From Prochlorococcus sp. AG-418-D13 (GTDB lineage Bacteria > Cyanobacteriota > Cyanobacteriia > PCC-6307 > Cyanobiaceae): a DNA stretch of 64,000 bases. Made by a program: the position numbers and the translations under genes. The stretch spans positions 50,110 to 114,109 of the forward strand of contig QCLU01000007.1 of NCBI GenBank assembly GCA_003214315.1. Reading direction: 5' to 3'. Shown here one piece after another: positions 10,039 through 20,479 of the stretch (its first letter is position 1; the number at the start of each line of letters is the position of its first letter). Under the pieces are notes generated by a model. It was given only the letters and a program-made list of their open reading frames with translations, made no database searches and was not told the origin of the DNA.

Positions 10039-11562
10039 ATGCCTTCAACTTTAAGTAATCCTCTAAGATTGGGTTTACGGCAGGAAAGAGTTATACCTCC
10101 ACAATGCTTAGTAATATTTGGTGCTAGTGGAGATCTTACTCATAGAAAATTAATACCAGCATTATTTGAACTCTATTTGCAAAGAAGAGTTCCTAGTGAA
10201 TTTGGAATAGTTGGTTGTGCGAGAAGACCTTGGACTGATAATGAGTTTAGAGAAAAGATGAAAGTAAAGCTATTAAATCAAATATCTGGTAAAGAAAGGG
10301 AGTGGGAACAATTTTCTAATTATCTTTTCTATGAACCAGTTGACCTACAACAAAGTGATCATGTTGTAAGGCTTTCTAGAAGATTAAATGAAATTGATAA
10401 AACACAAGCTTCACATGGAAATAGAACATTTTATTTATCCGTATCTCCGAATTTCTATGCAAGTGGATGTAAAGCTCTCAAAGCAGCTGGCCTTTTAGAT
10501 GACCCTAAGAAAAGTCGTTTAGTGATTGAAAAACCTTTTGGAAGAGATTATTCAAGTGCAAAAAAATTGAATAAGATTGTTCAAAGTTGCGCTGATGAAA
10601 GTCAGATTTATAGGATTGATCATTATTTAGGTAAAGAGACAGTTCAGAATATTCTTGTTTTGAGGTTTGCTAACACTATTTTTGAACCAATCTGGAACAG
10701 AAATTATATATCAAGTGTTCAAATTACTTCATCTGAAACAGTGGGTGTTGAAGATAGAGCAGGTTATTACGAAAGCTCTGGTGCTTTAAGGGATATGCTT
10801 CAAAATCATATGACTCAAATGCTTGCTGTTACTGCTATGGAACCTCCTGGAAAGTTTGAACCAGAAGCAATAAGAAATGAAAAAGCTAAGGTTCTTCAGG
10901 CTTCAAAACTTGCTGACGAAGATGAACCGTGGAATTGTTGCATAAGAGGTCAATATGGAGATGGAGGAAATATTTCAAATCGACTCAAAGGATATAGGCA
11001 GGAAGATGGAGTTAATTGTAATAGCACAACAGAAACTTATATTGCGACAAAAGTTTTCGTTGATAACTGGCGTTGGCAAGGGGTTCCTTTTTATTTAAGA
11101 ACAGGTAAAAGACTACCTAAAAGACTTGGAGAAATAGTCTTGACTTTTAAGGATGTTCCTGTTCATTTATTTGAATCAACAATAATAAATCCTGCACCAA
11201 ATCAACTTATCCTTAGAATTCAGCCAAATGAAGGGGCTACTTTCAAATTTGAGGTAAAATCTCCTGGCTCTGGTATGAAATCAAGACCTGTTGAGATGGA
11301 ATTTTCTTATGATGAATCATTTGGAGAACCCTCAGATGAAGGCTATGTAAGATTATTAGCTGATGCAATGCTTTCTGACCCAACCTTATTTACACGAAGT
11401 GATGAAGTAGAGGCAGCCTGGAAACTTTATACGCCATTAATAGAATTGATGGATAATTCTCCTTGGAAGTTACCTATTTATAATTATGAATCTATGACAT
11501 GGGGACCTCCTGAGTCTGATCAATTAATTTCAAAAGATAATAATTTCTGGCGTAGACCTTAA
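10039..11562 (+). CDS. zwf: Glucose-6-phosphate 1-dehydrogenase
   Basis: Oxidises glucose 6-phosphate to 6-phosphogluconolactone with NADP+, opening the oxidative pentose phosphate pathway used in darkness. Of 507 residues, the nucleotide-binding motif is FGASGDLTHRKL (about 28-39), EKPFGRD follows, and the active-site RIDHYLGKE starts at residue 192. Two bases separate it from opcA, so the two are almost certainly co-transcribed. In cyanobacteria the enzyme is redox-controlled and its activity depends on OpcA. Confidence 0.97.
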   Translation: MPSTLSNPLRLGLRQERVIPPQCLVIFGASGDLTHRKLIPALFELYLQRRVPSEFGIVGCARRPWTDNEFREKMKVKLLNQISGKEREWEQFSNYLFYEPVDLQQSDHVVRLSRRLNEIDKTQASHGNRTFYLSVSPNFYASGCKALKAAGLLDDPKKSRLVIEKPFGRDYSSAKKLNKIVQSCADESQIYRIDHYLGKETVQNILVLRFANTIFEPIWNRNYISSVQITSSETVGVEDRAGYYESSGALRDMLQNHMTQMLAVTAMEPPGKFEPEAIRNEKAKVLQASKLADEDEPWNCCIRGQYGDGGNISNRLKGYRQEDGVNCNSTTETYIATKVFVDNWRWQGVPFYLRTGKRLPKRLGEIVLTFKDVPVHLFESTIINPAPNQLILRIQPNEGATFKFEVKSPGSGMKSRPVEMEFSYDESFGEPSDEGYVRLLADAMLSDPTLFTRSDEVEAAWKLYTPLIELMDNSPWKLPIYNYESMTWGPPESDQLISKDNNFWRRP

Positions 11563-11564
11563 AA

Positions 11565-12866
11565 ATGAAACCTCAACTAACACTCCAAACCCCTTTAGAG
11601 CTGCCTTATCAGGAAATTTCTAATTACCTTAATAAATTATGGATTTCAGAAGATAAAGATAATAGTGGAGCTAATACTTTTACATTAATGGTCTGGCAGC
11701 CTGCTTGGCTAGAACAATGTTTGGTTCAAAAAGGATTAGTAAATGGACCAATTACTGGAAATTTAAGTCCAGAGATAATTGAAGTTGCTAAAAAATTTAT
11801 ATTAGATCAAGGACTTCCTATAACTACTTCCCTTAGTAGTGAAGAACTATTGAATTTGTTGAAGGAAAATTTATCTAATAAAGACTTTGAAGATTTTAGA
11901 GGACAATTTTTTGAATCATCAATAAGTAAATTGAATCCAAGAAGATTAATAACTCTAGCACCAACATTAAATAAAAATTCAGATATCAAAACTTTTGTAT
12001 CCGCTTACTGCCCATTAAGTGATACTCCAGCTATGCAACCTATATGTGGGGATTTAGTTGTTATTAGGGGGGACTCGGCCTCAATATCTAATAAAGGAAT
12101 AAAAATAATTGATGAATTATCTATTGATGAATTACCTTCATGGTTGTGGTGGAATGGAAGCTTGGATGAATCGCCTGAAATCTTCGAATATTTTATTAAT
12201 TATGGACTAAGGTTAATAATTGATACTGCTCTTGGATCGCCTCAAAGATGTTTAAAAGTTTTAGATCAATTAATTAATTCAAATAAAGCTATTAATGATT
12301 TGAATTGGGTTAGATTGAAAAATTGGAGGGAATCATTGGCAATGATTTTTGATCCGCCTTCGAGAAGACCAATTTTAGATCATATTACTGATATTGACAT
12401 TGATATCGCAGGAGATCATATGATTCAAGCTTTGTTTTTGATTTCATGGATTAGCGATAAACTTGATTGGTCTTTTTTAAGAGTTGAAAGTGATAAAGAA
12501 TCAACAAAAATAGAGTTTGAAAGAATTAATGGCGAAATAATTTCTGCATCAATTAATCCCTTATCATTGGGAAATCCAAGTATTCATTTAGGACAAGTTA
12601 TTGGACTGAGGCTGATTTCAAAAATTAGTGAGGTACAAAAAAATAACACTTGTGTAATACTTGGCTGTGAATCAGTGGAATGTATGAGACTTGAAGCAGG
12701 GGGAATGGCTAATATGGAACTAATAGAACAAGTTGTTCCAAATTCTTTTTCTACATCAGAGTACGATGTTAGTAAATTATTGGGAAGTAGTAGAGGTAAT
12801 ACAAGTCCTCTTTTTGAAAATTCTATTAAAATAGCCCTTCAAATATTTAATGGTTTTAATAACTAA
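11565..12866 (+). CDS. opcA: Glucose-6-phosphate dehydrogenase assembly/activator protein OpcA
   Basis: A 433-residue cytoplasmic protein immediately downstream of zwf, the conserved cyanobacterial arrangement. OpcA promotes oligomerisation and activity of glucose-6-phosphate dehydrogenase and mediates its redox control. Recognisable segments include NTFTLMVWQPAWLEQ, CPLSDTPAMQPICGDLVVIRG, LPSWLWWNG and a C-terminal CVILGCESVECMRLEAGGMA with a cluster of three cysteines that could be redox-active. The stop is followed after 3 bases by the cobB start, so a three-gene transcript zwf-opcA-cobB is likely. Confidence 0.95.
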   Translation: MKPQLTLQTPLELPYQEISNYLNKLWISEDKDNSGANTFTLMVWQPAWLEQCLVQKGLVNGPITGNLSPEIIEVAKKFILDQGLPITTSLSSEELLNLLKENLSNKDFEDFRGQFFESSISKLNPRRLITLAPTLNKNSDIKTFVSAYCPLSDTPAMQPICGDLVVIRGDSASISNKGIKIIDELSIDELPSWLWWNGSLDESPEIFEYFINYGLRLIIDTALGSPQRCLKVLDQLINSNKAINDLNWVRLKNWRESLAMIFDPPSRRPILDHITDIDIDIAGDHMIQALFLISWISDKLDWSFLRVESDKESTKIEFERINGEIISASINPLSLGNPSIHLGQVIGLRLISKISEVQKNNTCVILGCESVECMRLEAGGMANMELIEQVVPNSFSTSEYDVSKLLGSSRGNTSPLFENSIKIALQIFNGFNN

Positions 12867-12869
12867 TAG

Positions 12870-14261
12870 ATGCCTTGTGTAATATCTTCTCCTTCAACTG
12901 ATAGTGGGAAAACTACATTATCGCTTTTACTATCTTGTTGGGCGTTCTCAAAAGGTATAAAGATACAAACTTTCAAGGTTGGCCCTGATTATCTTGATCA
13001 ACAACAACTTAGTTCAATTGGCCAACCTATTTGTAGGAATTTAGATATTTTTTTAAGTGGTGAGGAATGGGTTCAAGAAAGTTTTTTTAAGCATTCTTTG
13101 AAATATGAATACTCATTAATTGAAGGAGCAATGGGTCTATTTGATGGATTAGGGTCGACAACCTATTCCAGCACAGCAAATATCTCTAAACTTCTCAATG
13201 CCCCAATAATTTTTATTGTTAATGCTAGAGGTCAAGTAGCTTCTCTTTTGGCGACTATTCGAGGTTTTAGAGATTTCGATAGTGAGTTGTCAATAGCAGG
13301 AATTATATTTAACAATGTTAATTCAGATAGACATAAAAAATTAATCAAAGAAGTTTTTGAAAATGAAGACATCGAAATTCTTGGTTTTTTACCATCTGAT
13401 TCAAAAATAACTTTAAATAAAGCTAATTTAGGTTTGATATCTCCAATGGAGAATGGAAAAGAAGTTGATGTTGAATATTTTGCAAATTTCGCCGAAAGAA
13501 ATCTTGATGTATTTTCTCTTATTAAATTACTGAAATCTCCTCAAAAGAAAATATTTAATTCTGTCATTTTTAATGATTTTAAAATTGACAAAAGTAAACC
13601 CATCGCAATTGCAGAAGATAAAATCTTTCATTTTCAATACCCTGAAACTAAGGAGTTTTTGAGTGAAATAGGCATACCATTGATTTCATGGAGTATTTAT
13701 GATGATGAAGAAATACCTAATGAGGCTTCTTCTTTAATTATTCCTGGTGGATTCCCTGAGAAATATGCTGATCATATAAGTAAATCTACAAAAAGTTTAA
13801 ATTCGTTAAAGAAATTTCGCACAAATGGATTTATATATGCTGAGTGCGGAGGGATGATGATTTTAGGAGACTTCATAAAAGATGAAAATGGTAATAATCA
13901 TAAAATGAGTGGCATCCTGCCTTTTGGCTCAAAAAAAAGTAAACTTTCAGTAGGTTATAGATACATTGAGGGTTTAAAAGATACTCCTATCATTAAACAA
14001 AATCAATTAATTAGAGGACATGAATTTCATTATTGGGAAATTGAAAATAATTTATCTGAACTTGATTTTGGAAAAGCTGAGCATCAGAAGAAACTTTCTT
14101 CTCCATGGAAAATTAAATCTTGGAAAACTGAATACAAAAATGAAGGCTATTTTGATGAAAAATTACATGCAAGTTGGATTCACTTACATTTGCCAAGTTC
14201 TCCTGAAGTCGCAAAAAACTTTATAGAGACCACCCAAATTACTTTTTCAAAGAATTCTTAA
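12870..14261 (+). CDS. cobB: Cobyrinic acid a,c-diamide synthase
   Basis: ATP- and glutamine-dependent amidation of side chains a and c of cobyrinic acid in cobalamin synthesis. The 463 residues show the N-terminal deaminase-like P-loop SSPSTDSGKTTLSLLL (about 6-21), the YSLIEGAMGLFDG motif, and a C-terminal class I glutamine amidotransferase domain. That domain has SLIIPGGFPEKYA, the nucleophile cysteine in YAECGGMMILG and the histidine in HASWIHLHLPS. The name could also be written CbiA, since the family covers both; Prochlorococcus makes pseudocobalamin by the same early steps. It follows opcA closely and ends 4 bases into the convergent DUF212 gene. Confidence 0.93.
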   Translation: MPCVISSPSTDSGKTTLSLLLSCWAFSKGIKIQTFKVGPDYLDQQQLSSIGQPICRNLDIFLSGEEWVQESFFKHSLKYEYSLIEGAMGLFDGLGSTTYSSTANISKLLNAPIIFIVNARGQVASLLATIRGFRDFDSELSIAGIIFNNVNSDRHKKLIKEVFENEDIEILGFLPSDSKITLNKANLGLISPMENGKEVDVEYFANFAERNLDVFSLIKLLKSPQKKIFNSVIFNDFKIDKSKPIAIAEDKIFHFQYPETKEFLSEIGIPLISWSIYDDEEIPNEASSLIIPGGFPEKYADHISKSTKSLNSLKKFRTNGFIYAECGGMMILGDFIKDENGNNHKMSGILPFGSKKSKLSVGYRYIEGLKDTPIIKQNQLIRGHEFHYWEIENNLSELDFGKAEHQKKLSSPWKIKSWKTEYKNEGYFDEKLHASWIHLHLPSSPEVAKNFIETTQITFSKNS

Positions 14262-14737
14262 TTTATTATCAAATCAAATATTTTGAGAGGAGATCCTAAA
14301 AAAAACATTCCAGGCAAAGTGATTAATGGTCCTAAAAAACTCCCCACCATGACCTCAATTTTTGTATGACCTAGAGTTTCTTTTAACAGTAATTCAGATT
14401 GAGGGTCTAGTTTTTTTGATAGTTTATTAATTTCTGCAGCTTGAACCCCAGCTGATTTTCGAACACCACTAGCGTCATACATAACTATTAGTGCTACCGC
14501 AACTGATAATGCGAATATTGAGCTATCAAATCCTAATTCATAACCTATTCCAGATGTAGCACCAGTTATTAAAGCGGAATGACTTGAGGGCATACCACCT
14601 GTCTCGAACATAATTCCAAATTTCATCTCTCCAGTTGAAAAGAAATTGAATACAATTTTACAAAATTGAGCTAGCAAACAGGATAATAGGCTCCAGAAAA
14701 GAACTGAATTATTAAAAAAAGGAAAAAACTCAGACAT
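14258..14737 (-). CDS. DUF212 / divergent PAP2-type membrane protein
   Basis: A 159-residue integral membrane protein of the family often labelled 'acid phosphatase/vanadium-dependent haloperoxidase related'. Conserved features are ETGGMPSSHSALITGATSGIGYELG (about 46-70) and MYDASGVRKSAGVQAAEIN (about 88-106), with four hydrophobic segments. The SSHS and DA-GVR motifs resemble pieces of PAP2 phosphatases, but the reaction is not established. It lies 13 bases downstream of the GGPP synthase gene on the same strand, so the two may be co-transcribed; a role in prenyl-diphosphate or lipid phosphate removal is a guess from that position. Confidence 0.88.
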   Translation of the reverse strand: MSEFFPFFNNSVLFWSLLSCLLAQFCKIVFNFFSTGEMKFGIMFETGGMPSSHSALITGATSGIGYELGFDSSIFALSVAVALIVMYDASGVRKSAGVQAAEINKLSKKLDPQSELLLKETLGHTKIEVMVGSFLGPLITLPGMFFLGSPLKIFDLIIN

Positions 14738-14750
14738 AAATTAAAAATAA

Positions 14751-15653
14751 TTATCTGTCTCTATTTGTAATAAAGTCGGCTAACGATATTAAATACTTTG
14801 CATCTGACCCCCAAGGCTCAATTGCTTTTTTTGCTTTTTCAACTAAATCAAATGCTCTTTTCTTTGACTCCTCCATTCCAAGTAATTTAGGGTAAGTAGT
14901 TTTGTCAGCTAATAGATCTTTGCCGGCAGTTTTACCAAGCTTTTCACTGCTTGAAGTTAAATCAAGAATATCATCTATTATTTGGAAGGCTAAACCAATT
15001 CCCTCTGCATATGTTGTCAGAGCTAGTAATAGTTTTTGGTTAGCTCCTGCGATCATCGCGCCTGTTCTTACGCAGGCCTTTAATAAGGCCCCAGTTTTGT
15101 GAAGATGAATATATTCGAGAGTTTCAAGGTCGACTTCTTTGCCTTCGCATTCCAAATCAACAACTTGTCCCCCGACCAGGCCTGGTGCACCAGCAACTAG
15201 GGATAATTCGCCAACTACATTTAATAATCTATTTGGATCAACTCCAGGACTTCTTAAAGAAACCATTTCAAAGGCCCTTGTTAATAAAGCATCCCCTGCA
15301 AGAATAGCTATTGCATCTCCATATACTTTATGATTTGTCGGCCTACCTCTCCTCAAGTCATCATTATCCATGGCGGGCAGATCATCGTGAATCAAGGACA
15401 TTGTATGGATCATTTCTATCGCTACAGCAGTGGGAACTGCAAGAGAGGGTTCTCCTCCAGCCAGTGAGCAAGATGCTAAACATAAAATTGGACGTATTCT
15501 TTTCCCTCCAGCTAAGAGGGAATATCTCATTGATTCTCTTAATATTTCTGGATTCTCAGGGCCCAAGGAAAAATCAAGAGCTTCTTCTACAACCTTTTTT
15601 GTTTTTTTAAGATATTTTTCAAAATCAGAAATACTATTTATAACTTCAGTCAT
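14751..15653 (-). CDS. crtE: Geranylgeranyl diphosphate synthase (trans-polyprenyl synthase)
   Basis: A 300-residue class I polyprenyl synthase that condenses isopentenyl diphosphate onto allylic diphosphates to give C20 GGPP for carotenoids, the chlorophyll phytyl tail and quinones. The first aspartate-rich motif is in [20 protein letters not shown] and the second in [15 protein letters not shown] binds the diphosphate. The first motif has the DDxxxxD spacing of the bacterial/plant type. Size matches cyanobacterial CrtE. It is followed by the DUF212 gene and preceded on the same strand by folD. Confidence 0.93.
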   Translation of the reverse strand: MTEVINSISDFEKYLKKTKKVVEEALDFSLGPENPEILRESMRYSLLAGGKRIRPILCLASCSLAGGEPSLAVPTAVAIEMIHTMSLIHDDLPAMDNDDLRRGRPTNHKVYGDAIAILAGDALLTRAFEMVSLRSPGVDPNRLLNVVGELSLVAGAPGLVGGQVVDLECEGKEVDLETLEYIHLHKTGALLKACVRTGAMIAGANQKLLLALTTYAEGIGLAFQIIDDILDLTSSSEKLGKTAGKDLLADKTTYPKLLGMEESKKRAFDLVEKAKKAIEPWGSDAKYLISLADFITNRDR

Positions 15654-15689
15654 TTTATACCTTTAGTAAAAAAAAAATTCATCTTTGAG

Positions 15690-16586
15690 TTATGGCAAAA
15701 GGTCATTAAGAGTTGATGATAAACCAAATTGTTTTTGCCAGCTAAAAATAGTATTTACAAGTAACATTGTTACTGTCATTGGTCCAACACCTCCTGGTAC
15801 AGGTGTGTAAGCAAATACTTTTGAAATGACATCTTCTAATAATACATCGCCACATAATCTGGTTTGATTTTTATCGGAACTTTTTAATCTATGTATCCCA
15901 ACATCAATAATTACTGCTCCTTCTTTAACAAAACTCGAATCTACAAGATTGGGTTTTCCTGCAGCTGCAATTAGAATATCCGCTTCTTTACAAACTTTAT
16001 TCAAATTTAATGTTTTAGAGTGAGTAATTGTTACCGTGCCATTTAGATTCAACAACATAAGCGATAGGGGTTTCCCAACAAGCAAACTTCTTCCTATGAC
16101 AACAATTTTCTTACCTTCAATTGTAATATTTTGGGATCTTAATAAATTAATAATTCCTGCTGGTGTGCATGATCTCATCGCAGGCTCATTTTTTACTAGT
16201 TTGCCGATGTTTATCTCATTTAGTCCATCTACATCTTTGCTGGGATTAATATGGCTGATCAATTTTTGCTCATCAAACTTCTTTGGGATGGGAAGTTGTA
16301 GTAACATTCCATCAATATCCTTATCAGAATTAAGTTTGATTATTAATTGCTCAACTTCTTTTTGCTCTACACTATCTTTTAGATGAAAGATAAAGCTTTT
16401 AATGCCAACCCTTGAACATGCTTTTTCCTTGTTTTTGACGTAAACACCACTTGCGGGGTCTTCACCTATTCTTATTACAGCTAAACCGGGAGCTCTTTTT
16501 GCAATTCTTTTATTACTAAAGATATAATCAGTTAATCTTTCTTCAATTTCAAGAGATAATTTTTTACCGTCTAATTTTAATGACAT
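15690..16586 (-). CDS. folD: Bifunctional methylenetetrahydrofolate dehydrogenase / methenyl-THF cyclohydrolase
   Basis: A 298-residue enzyme interconverting 5,10-methylene- and 10-formyl-tetrahydrofolate with NADP. Clear motifs are [22 protein letters not shown] with the catalytic lysine, [27 protein letters not shown], the NADP motif [17 protein letters not shown] and the signature [16 protein letters not shown]. Length is normal. It is transcribed away from the HD-domain gene and towards crtE, 36 bases away. Confidence 0.97.
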   Translation of the reverse strand: MSLKLDGKKLSLEIEERLTDYIFSNKRIAKRAPGLAVIRIGEDPASGVYVKNKEKACSRVGIKSFIFHLKDSVEQKEVEQLIIKLNSDKDIDGMLLQLPIPKKFDEQKLISHINPSKDVDGLNEINIGKLVKNEPAMRSCTPAGIINLLRSQNITIEGKKIVVIGRSLLVGKPLSLMLLNLNGTVTITHSKTLNLNKVCKEADILIAAAGKPNLVDSSFVKEGAVIIDVGIHRLKSSDKNQTRLCGDVLLEDVISKVFAYTPVPGGVGPMTVTMLLVNTIFSWQKQFGLSSTLNDLLP

Positions 16587-16660
16587 TTAGAAAAACATCT
16601 CCTTTTTACACCTAACATGCCTATAATTTTAAATTATTCAAATAGATTAATCTATATTCT

Positions 16661-18133
16661 GTGCAAAACATCACAACTACCTTAAAGAAATTGTTTTATC
16701 TGTGGAGGCGAAGTCAAGTCCCAGTAAAACAACCAATTAAAATTTCAAGAATAGATAATCTCATAATTTTTTTAGTATGCATTTTAATTTCAATAATTTC
16801 TTCTTATAAATTACTTCTTATCTCGCCTTTAAATATCGCAAATGTTTTTTCTTGGTTTTTGACCTTTACTGAAATACTTTTTACTATAGGAGTTTTGATA
16901 TTAGTTTCAAAAAAAGAGAATCCCACAATTTCTTCAAGACAGATCTTCTTGATCATTACTCTTCTTTTAGCAGTACAAGTTACGAAATTAGCCTTAGCTT
17001 CAACCATAAGTCCACTATCTATGATAATTCCACCGGCATTAATAATATCTCAAGGAATGGGAAGCATAACAGCTTTAGCTTGGGTATCAATAGCGAGTCT
17101 TATTTGGCCTGACCCAGAAATTGTTATTAATAACAATTTATTCTTTATTTTATTAGTTTGTGCTTCAATAGTGTCTCTTCTTGGAGGAAGAATAAGAAGT
17201 AGAGCTCAGTTACTTCAAGTATCAATTTTTGTCCCAATAGGATCGTTCTTGAGTCAATGGATATTGATAGGTAAAGATAAAATATCACTTATTAATAAGC
17301 AAGATTTTGTTTTAGCTAATGGGAATATATTTTCTGATTCCTTACTATTGGCAATAGCTATGCTTTTTACAATTTTATTTATTCCTATTTTTGAATCTAT
17401 ATTTGGATTATTAACTAAAGCAAGATTACTCGAATTGGCTGATAAGGAGAAACCTCTAATTAGAAGATTGTCTCTAGAAGCTCCTGGTACTTTTGAACAT
17501 ACTCTACTTATATGTGGGTTAGCAGAGGAAGCCACAAGAATGATTGGTGGTGATATTGATCTAATTAAAACTGGAGCTTTATATCATGATGTTGGCAAAT
17601 TACATGCACCTAATTGGTTTATTGAAAATCAGGATGGTTCAAAAAATCCGCATGACGAATTAGATGATCCGATTAAAAGTGCAGAAGTATTACAGGCTCA
17701 CGTTGATGAAGGGTTGAAATTTGCAAGAAAAAATAGACTACCCAAACTGATAGCAAATTTTATTCCTGAACATCAAGGTACCCTTAAAATGGGATATTTT
17801 TTTCAAAAAGCTAAAGAAAAAAATCTTGACATTAATGAATATTATTTTAGATATAAAGGTCCTATTCCTCAGTCAAAAGAAACAGCTATTTTAATGCTTG
17901 CCGATGGATGTGAAGCAGCACTAAGAGCTATGAATATTAAAGCATCTGATAAAGAAGCTTTGACAACAATTTCTAATATTATCTACTCGCGTAAAAAAGA
18001 TGGGCAATTAGATGATAGTAATTTATCGAAAGGAGAAATTTTTCTAATAAAAAGGGCATTCTTGAACGTGTGGAAAAGAATTCGACACAGAAGAATTCAG
18101 TATCCAACTAGCAAGAATAATACTTTTTCTTAA
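16661..18133 (+). CDS. Membrane HD-domain phosphohydrolase, PgpH-like (7TM-HD family)
   Basis: A 490-residue protein starting with GTG. Several hydrophobic segments cover about residues 32-250 (for example LIIFLVCILISIISS, FLIITLLLAVQVTKLALAS, LLLAIAMLFTILFIPIFESI). A cytosolic HD domain follows, with FEHTLLICGLAEEA, the metal site YHDVGKLHAPNWF (His309-Asp310) and a later IPEHQGT. This matches the 7TM-HD family, whose PgpH members hydrolyse c-di-AMP to pApA. The usual large extracytoplasmic domain before the membrane part is missing, so this is a shortened version. Activity on c-di-AMP is inferred from the family. Confidence 0.85.
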   Translation: MQNITTTLKKLFYLWRRSQVPVKQPIKISRIDNLIIFLVCILISIISSYKLLLISPLNIANVFSWFLTFTEILFTIGVLILVSKKENPTISSRQIFLIITLLLAVQVTKLALASTISPLSMIIPPALIISQGMGSITALAWVSIASLIWPDPEIVINNNLFFILLVCASIVSLLGGRIRSRAQLLQVSIFVPIGSFLSQWILIGKDKISLINKQDFVLANGNIFSDSLLLAIAMLFTILFIPIFESIFGLLTKARLLELADKEKPLIRRLSLEAPGTFEHTLLICGLAEEATRMIGGDIDLIKTGALYHDVGKLHAPNWFIENQDGSKNPHDELDDPIKSAEVLQAHVDEGLKFARKNRLPKLIANFIPEHQGTLKMGYFFQKAKEKNLDINEYYFRYKGPIPQSKETAILMLADGCEAALRAMNIKASDKEALTTISNIIYSRKKDGQLDDSNLSKGEIFLIKRAFLNVWKRIRHRRIQYPTSKNNTFS

Positions 18134-18142
18134 TTTTCAATC

Positions 18143-18535
18143 TTATAACCTAATACTTCTTCGATGTTTCGGATTACACCAATAAAGAAGAGCTAACGTA
18201 CTTAATAATGTTGTTAAAAGAGTAAAGCCACCAACTCCATAAATGTCTTGAAGAGTTATGAGCCTTACAACTGAATAAGGCCCCATACCTGAAATTACCA
18301 TTGATAAAGAAACCAGAGTTAAAGTTACTCCCCATTTTCTCTCCGCTAAAAGAGCTGCTGAAGAAACTATTCCAACAATTGCAGCAGGCCATCCAAGACT
18401 TATGGCAAGAGTTATATTCGCAACTTTTAGTGGAGGCCCATAACTTATTATTAATGCGATTATTGGAAGTGCAATTATGTTGCCTATTAAGCCAACCCAC
18501 GAAAGTGACCAATATCCAAGTACCCTTTCTCTCAT
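18143..18535 (-). CDS. Small multi-pass membrane protein, unknown function
   Basis: A 130-residue protein with about four hydrophobic segments (LSWVGLIGNIIALPIIALIIS, ITLAISLGWPAAIVGIVSSAAL, WGVTLTLVSLSMVISG, GGFTLLTTLLSTLALLYW) and a basic tail (NPKHRRSIRL). No signature of a known transporter is visible. It converges on the HD-domain gene with 9 bases between stops and lies upstream of leuA on the same strand. It has an ordinary start and hydrophobic pattern and looks like a real gene, but I cannot name it. Confidence 0.65.
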   Translation of the reverse strand: MRERVLGYWSLSWVGLIGNIIALPIIALIISYGPPLKVANITLAISLGWPAAIVGIVSSAALLAERKWGVTLTLVSLSMVISGMGPYSVVRLITLQDIYGVGGFTLLTTLLSTLALLYWCNPKHRRSIRL

Positions 18536-18617
18536 TATTTACTGCTTTAATTATTAATTTAATCTACAGTATTAACAGACTTTTTTTAATGCTACTTAAT
18601 AATCATACGAAAATAAT

Positions 18618-20261
18618 TTAATTTGCAGGATTAGATAGAAATCTATTATCAGAATTCTCTAAATTATCAAATTGTGGATGAATTGAATTTTTTTTCTCAG
18701 AAAATACAAGTCTATTTAAAGCATTAACGTAAGCATTTGCTGCAGCAACTACAACGTCTGTATCAGCAGAATGACCAGAATATATTTTATTATCCCTTCT
18801 TATTCTTATTGTTACTTCGCCCAAAGCATCAATTCCTTCTGTTACCGACTTAACAGAAAATTCAATTAATTCATTAGGAACTTTAGCTAATTTATTTAAA
18901 GCCTCGCATACAGCATCAACGGGTCCAGTTCCTATTGATACAGCAGTATCCTCACTATTATCTTCCGTGTTTAGAAGTGAGATGGTGGCAGTAGGTTTAG
19001 AGGCGTTACCACAACTTACTTGTACAAGACTTAATTGAAATTTAGCTTCTGGGAGCTGAACTTGTTCACTAACAATTGCTTCTAAGTCTCTATCAGTAAT
19101 CTCTCTTTTCCTGTCAGCTAAATCCTTAAAACGTGCAAAAGCATCATTTAAATCTTCTCGGCTCAGGTCATATCCCATCTCTTCTAATCTTGCTCTTACA
19201 GCACTTCTTCCACTAAGTTTCCCTAAAGATATTTTGTTGTCACTCAAACCAACAGTTTTTGCATCGATAATTTCGTAAGTTAGTCTATTTTTTAAAACAC
19301 CATCCTGATGAATGCCTGACTCATGTGCAAAAGCGTTAGCTCCCACAATTGCTTTATTAGGTTGCACATTCATTCCAGTTAGGTTAGAAACAAGTCTCGA
19401 GGTTTTTGTTATTTCTTCTGTTCTTATAGCCGTAAGAGGAGTTGGGGAATCTGGATTTCTTTTGAAAAAACTATTAAAAAAACTTTTCCTAACATGAAGT
19501 GCCATTACTAATTCTTCTAGAGAGGCATTCCCGGCTCTTTCACCAATTCCATTAATAGTACATTCTAGTTGTCTTGCTCCATTTTTTACTGCCTCAAGAA
19601 AATTGGCTACTGCTAAACCTAAATCATTATGACCATGAACCGAGATTACTGCCTCATCAATATTTGAAACATTTTTATTTATATCTGCAATTAGTTTGCC
19701 AAATTCACTAGGAGTTGTAAATCCAACAGTATCGGGGATATTTATTGTTGTTGCTCCTGCAGAAATTGCTAGTTGAATCACTTCGTATAAAAATTCAGGA
19801 TCACTCCTTGAGGCATCTTCACAAGAAAACTCGATATCATCTACTAATGATTTTGCATAGTTAACCATTTCTGGAACTATTTGAAGAACATCTTTTCTTG
19901 ATTTTTTAAGTTTATGTTTAAGATGAATATCACTTGTCGCAATAAAAGTATGTATTCTTTTCTTGGGAGCTGGACTTACTGCTTCGAAACAAGCTTTTAT
20001 ATCTCCTTTAGAAGCTCTAGCTAAACCGCATATTATAGGGCCATTTTCTTTCCCTACGGCACTAGCAATTTTTTTAACAGCTTTGAAATCTCCTGGACTT
20101 GCGAAAGGGAATCCAGCTTCAATAACATCTACTCCTAATCTTGCTAATTGATGGGCGATAGCAAGTTTTTCTTCGAGATTTAGACTGGCACCAGGAGATT
20201 GCTCTCCATCTCGAAGAGTTGTATCAAATATCAAAATTCTTCCAGGATCTTTTGACATCAT
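18618..20261 (-). CDS. leuA: 2-isopropylmalate synthase
   Basis: A 547-residue enzyme that condenses acetyl-CoA with 2-oxoisovalerate, the first committed step to leucine. The N-terminal TIM barrel begins with [22 protein letters not shown]. It has [19 protein letters not shown] and [17 protein letters not shown], signatures of the DRE-TIM family, and then [18 protein letters not shown]. The C-terminal LeuA regulatory domain (about 390-520, [15 protein letters not shown]) gives leucine feedback control. Two methionines begin the frame; either could start it. Confidence 0.96.
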   Translation of the reverse strand: MMSKDPGRILIFDTTLRDGEQSPGASLNLEEKLAIAHQLARLGVDVIEAGFPFASPGDFKAVKKIASAVGKENGPIICGLARASKGDIKACFEAVSPAPKKRIHTFIATSDIHLKHKLKKSRKDVLQIVPEMVNYAKSLVDDIEFSCEDASRSDPEFLYEVIQLAISAGATTINIPDTVGFTTPSEFGKLIADINKNVSNIDEAVISVHGHNDLGLAVANFLEAVKNGARQLECTINGIGERAGNASLEELVMALHVRKSFFNSFFKRNPDSPTPLTAIRTEEITKTSRLVSNLTGMNVQPNKAIVGANAFAHESGIHQDGVLKNRLTYEIIDAKTVGLSDNKISLGKLSGRSAVRARLEEMGYDLSREDLNDAFARFKDLADRKREITDRDLEAIVSEQVQLPEAKFQLSLVQVSCGNASKPTATISLLNTEDNSEDTAVSIGTGPVDAVCEALNKLAKVPNELIEFSVKSVTEGIDALGEVTIRIRRDNKIYSGHSADTDVVVAAANAYVNALNRLVFSEKKNSIHPQFDNLENSDNRFLSNPAN

Positions 20262-20427
20262 AGGGAATAACTTAAACTTATATTAAGCTAATTAAAAAAA
20301 TTTGACTAGATTTAGTTCAATTAAAATTTGCTGAAAGTTTATAACTTAGATAATATTGGTTAAAATTCTGAAAAAAAAATAAAATATTTAGATTTTTAAA
20401 GTATTATTTTTAGGATTAAAGCCTTCT

Positions 20428-20456
20428 TTTTATAAAAAATTCGATTTTTTATAAAA
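20428..20456. promoter_or_regulatory. Perfect 12-base inverted repeat upstream of the GH57 gene
   Basis: TTTTATAAAAAA (20428-20439) and its exact reverse complement (20445-20456) flank a 5-base loop TTCGA, 24 bases before the ATG of the GH57 gene. It lies in the 218-base divergent region between leuA and that gene. It could be an operator or a weak leader hairpin. The arms are all A and T apart from the loop, so chance is a real possibility. Confidence 0.3.
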
Positions 20457-20479
20457 CATTAGGCATAAATTTAAAAAGT

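Noticed and set aside
15311..15666. Plus-strand open frames opposite crtE
   Set aside because: They are complements of a clear GGPP synthase with both aspartate-rich motifs and have no recognisable content.
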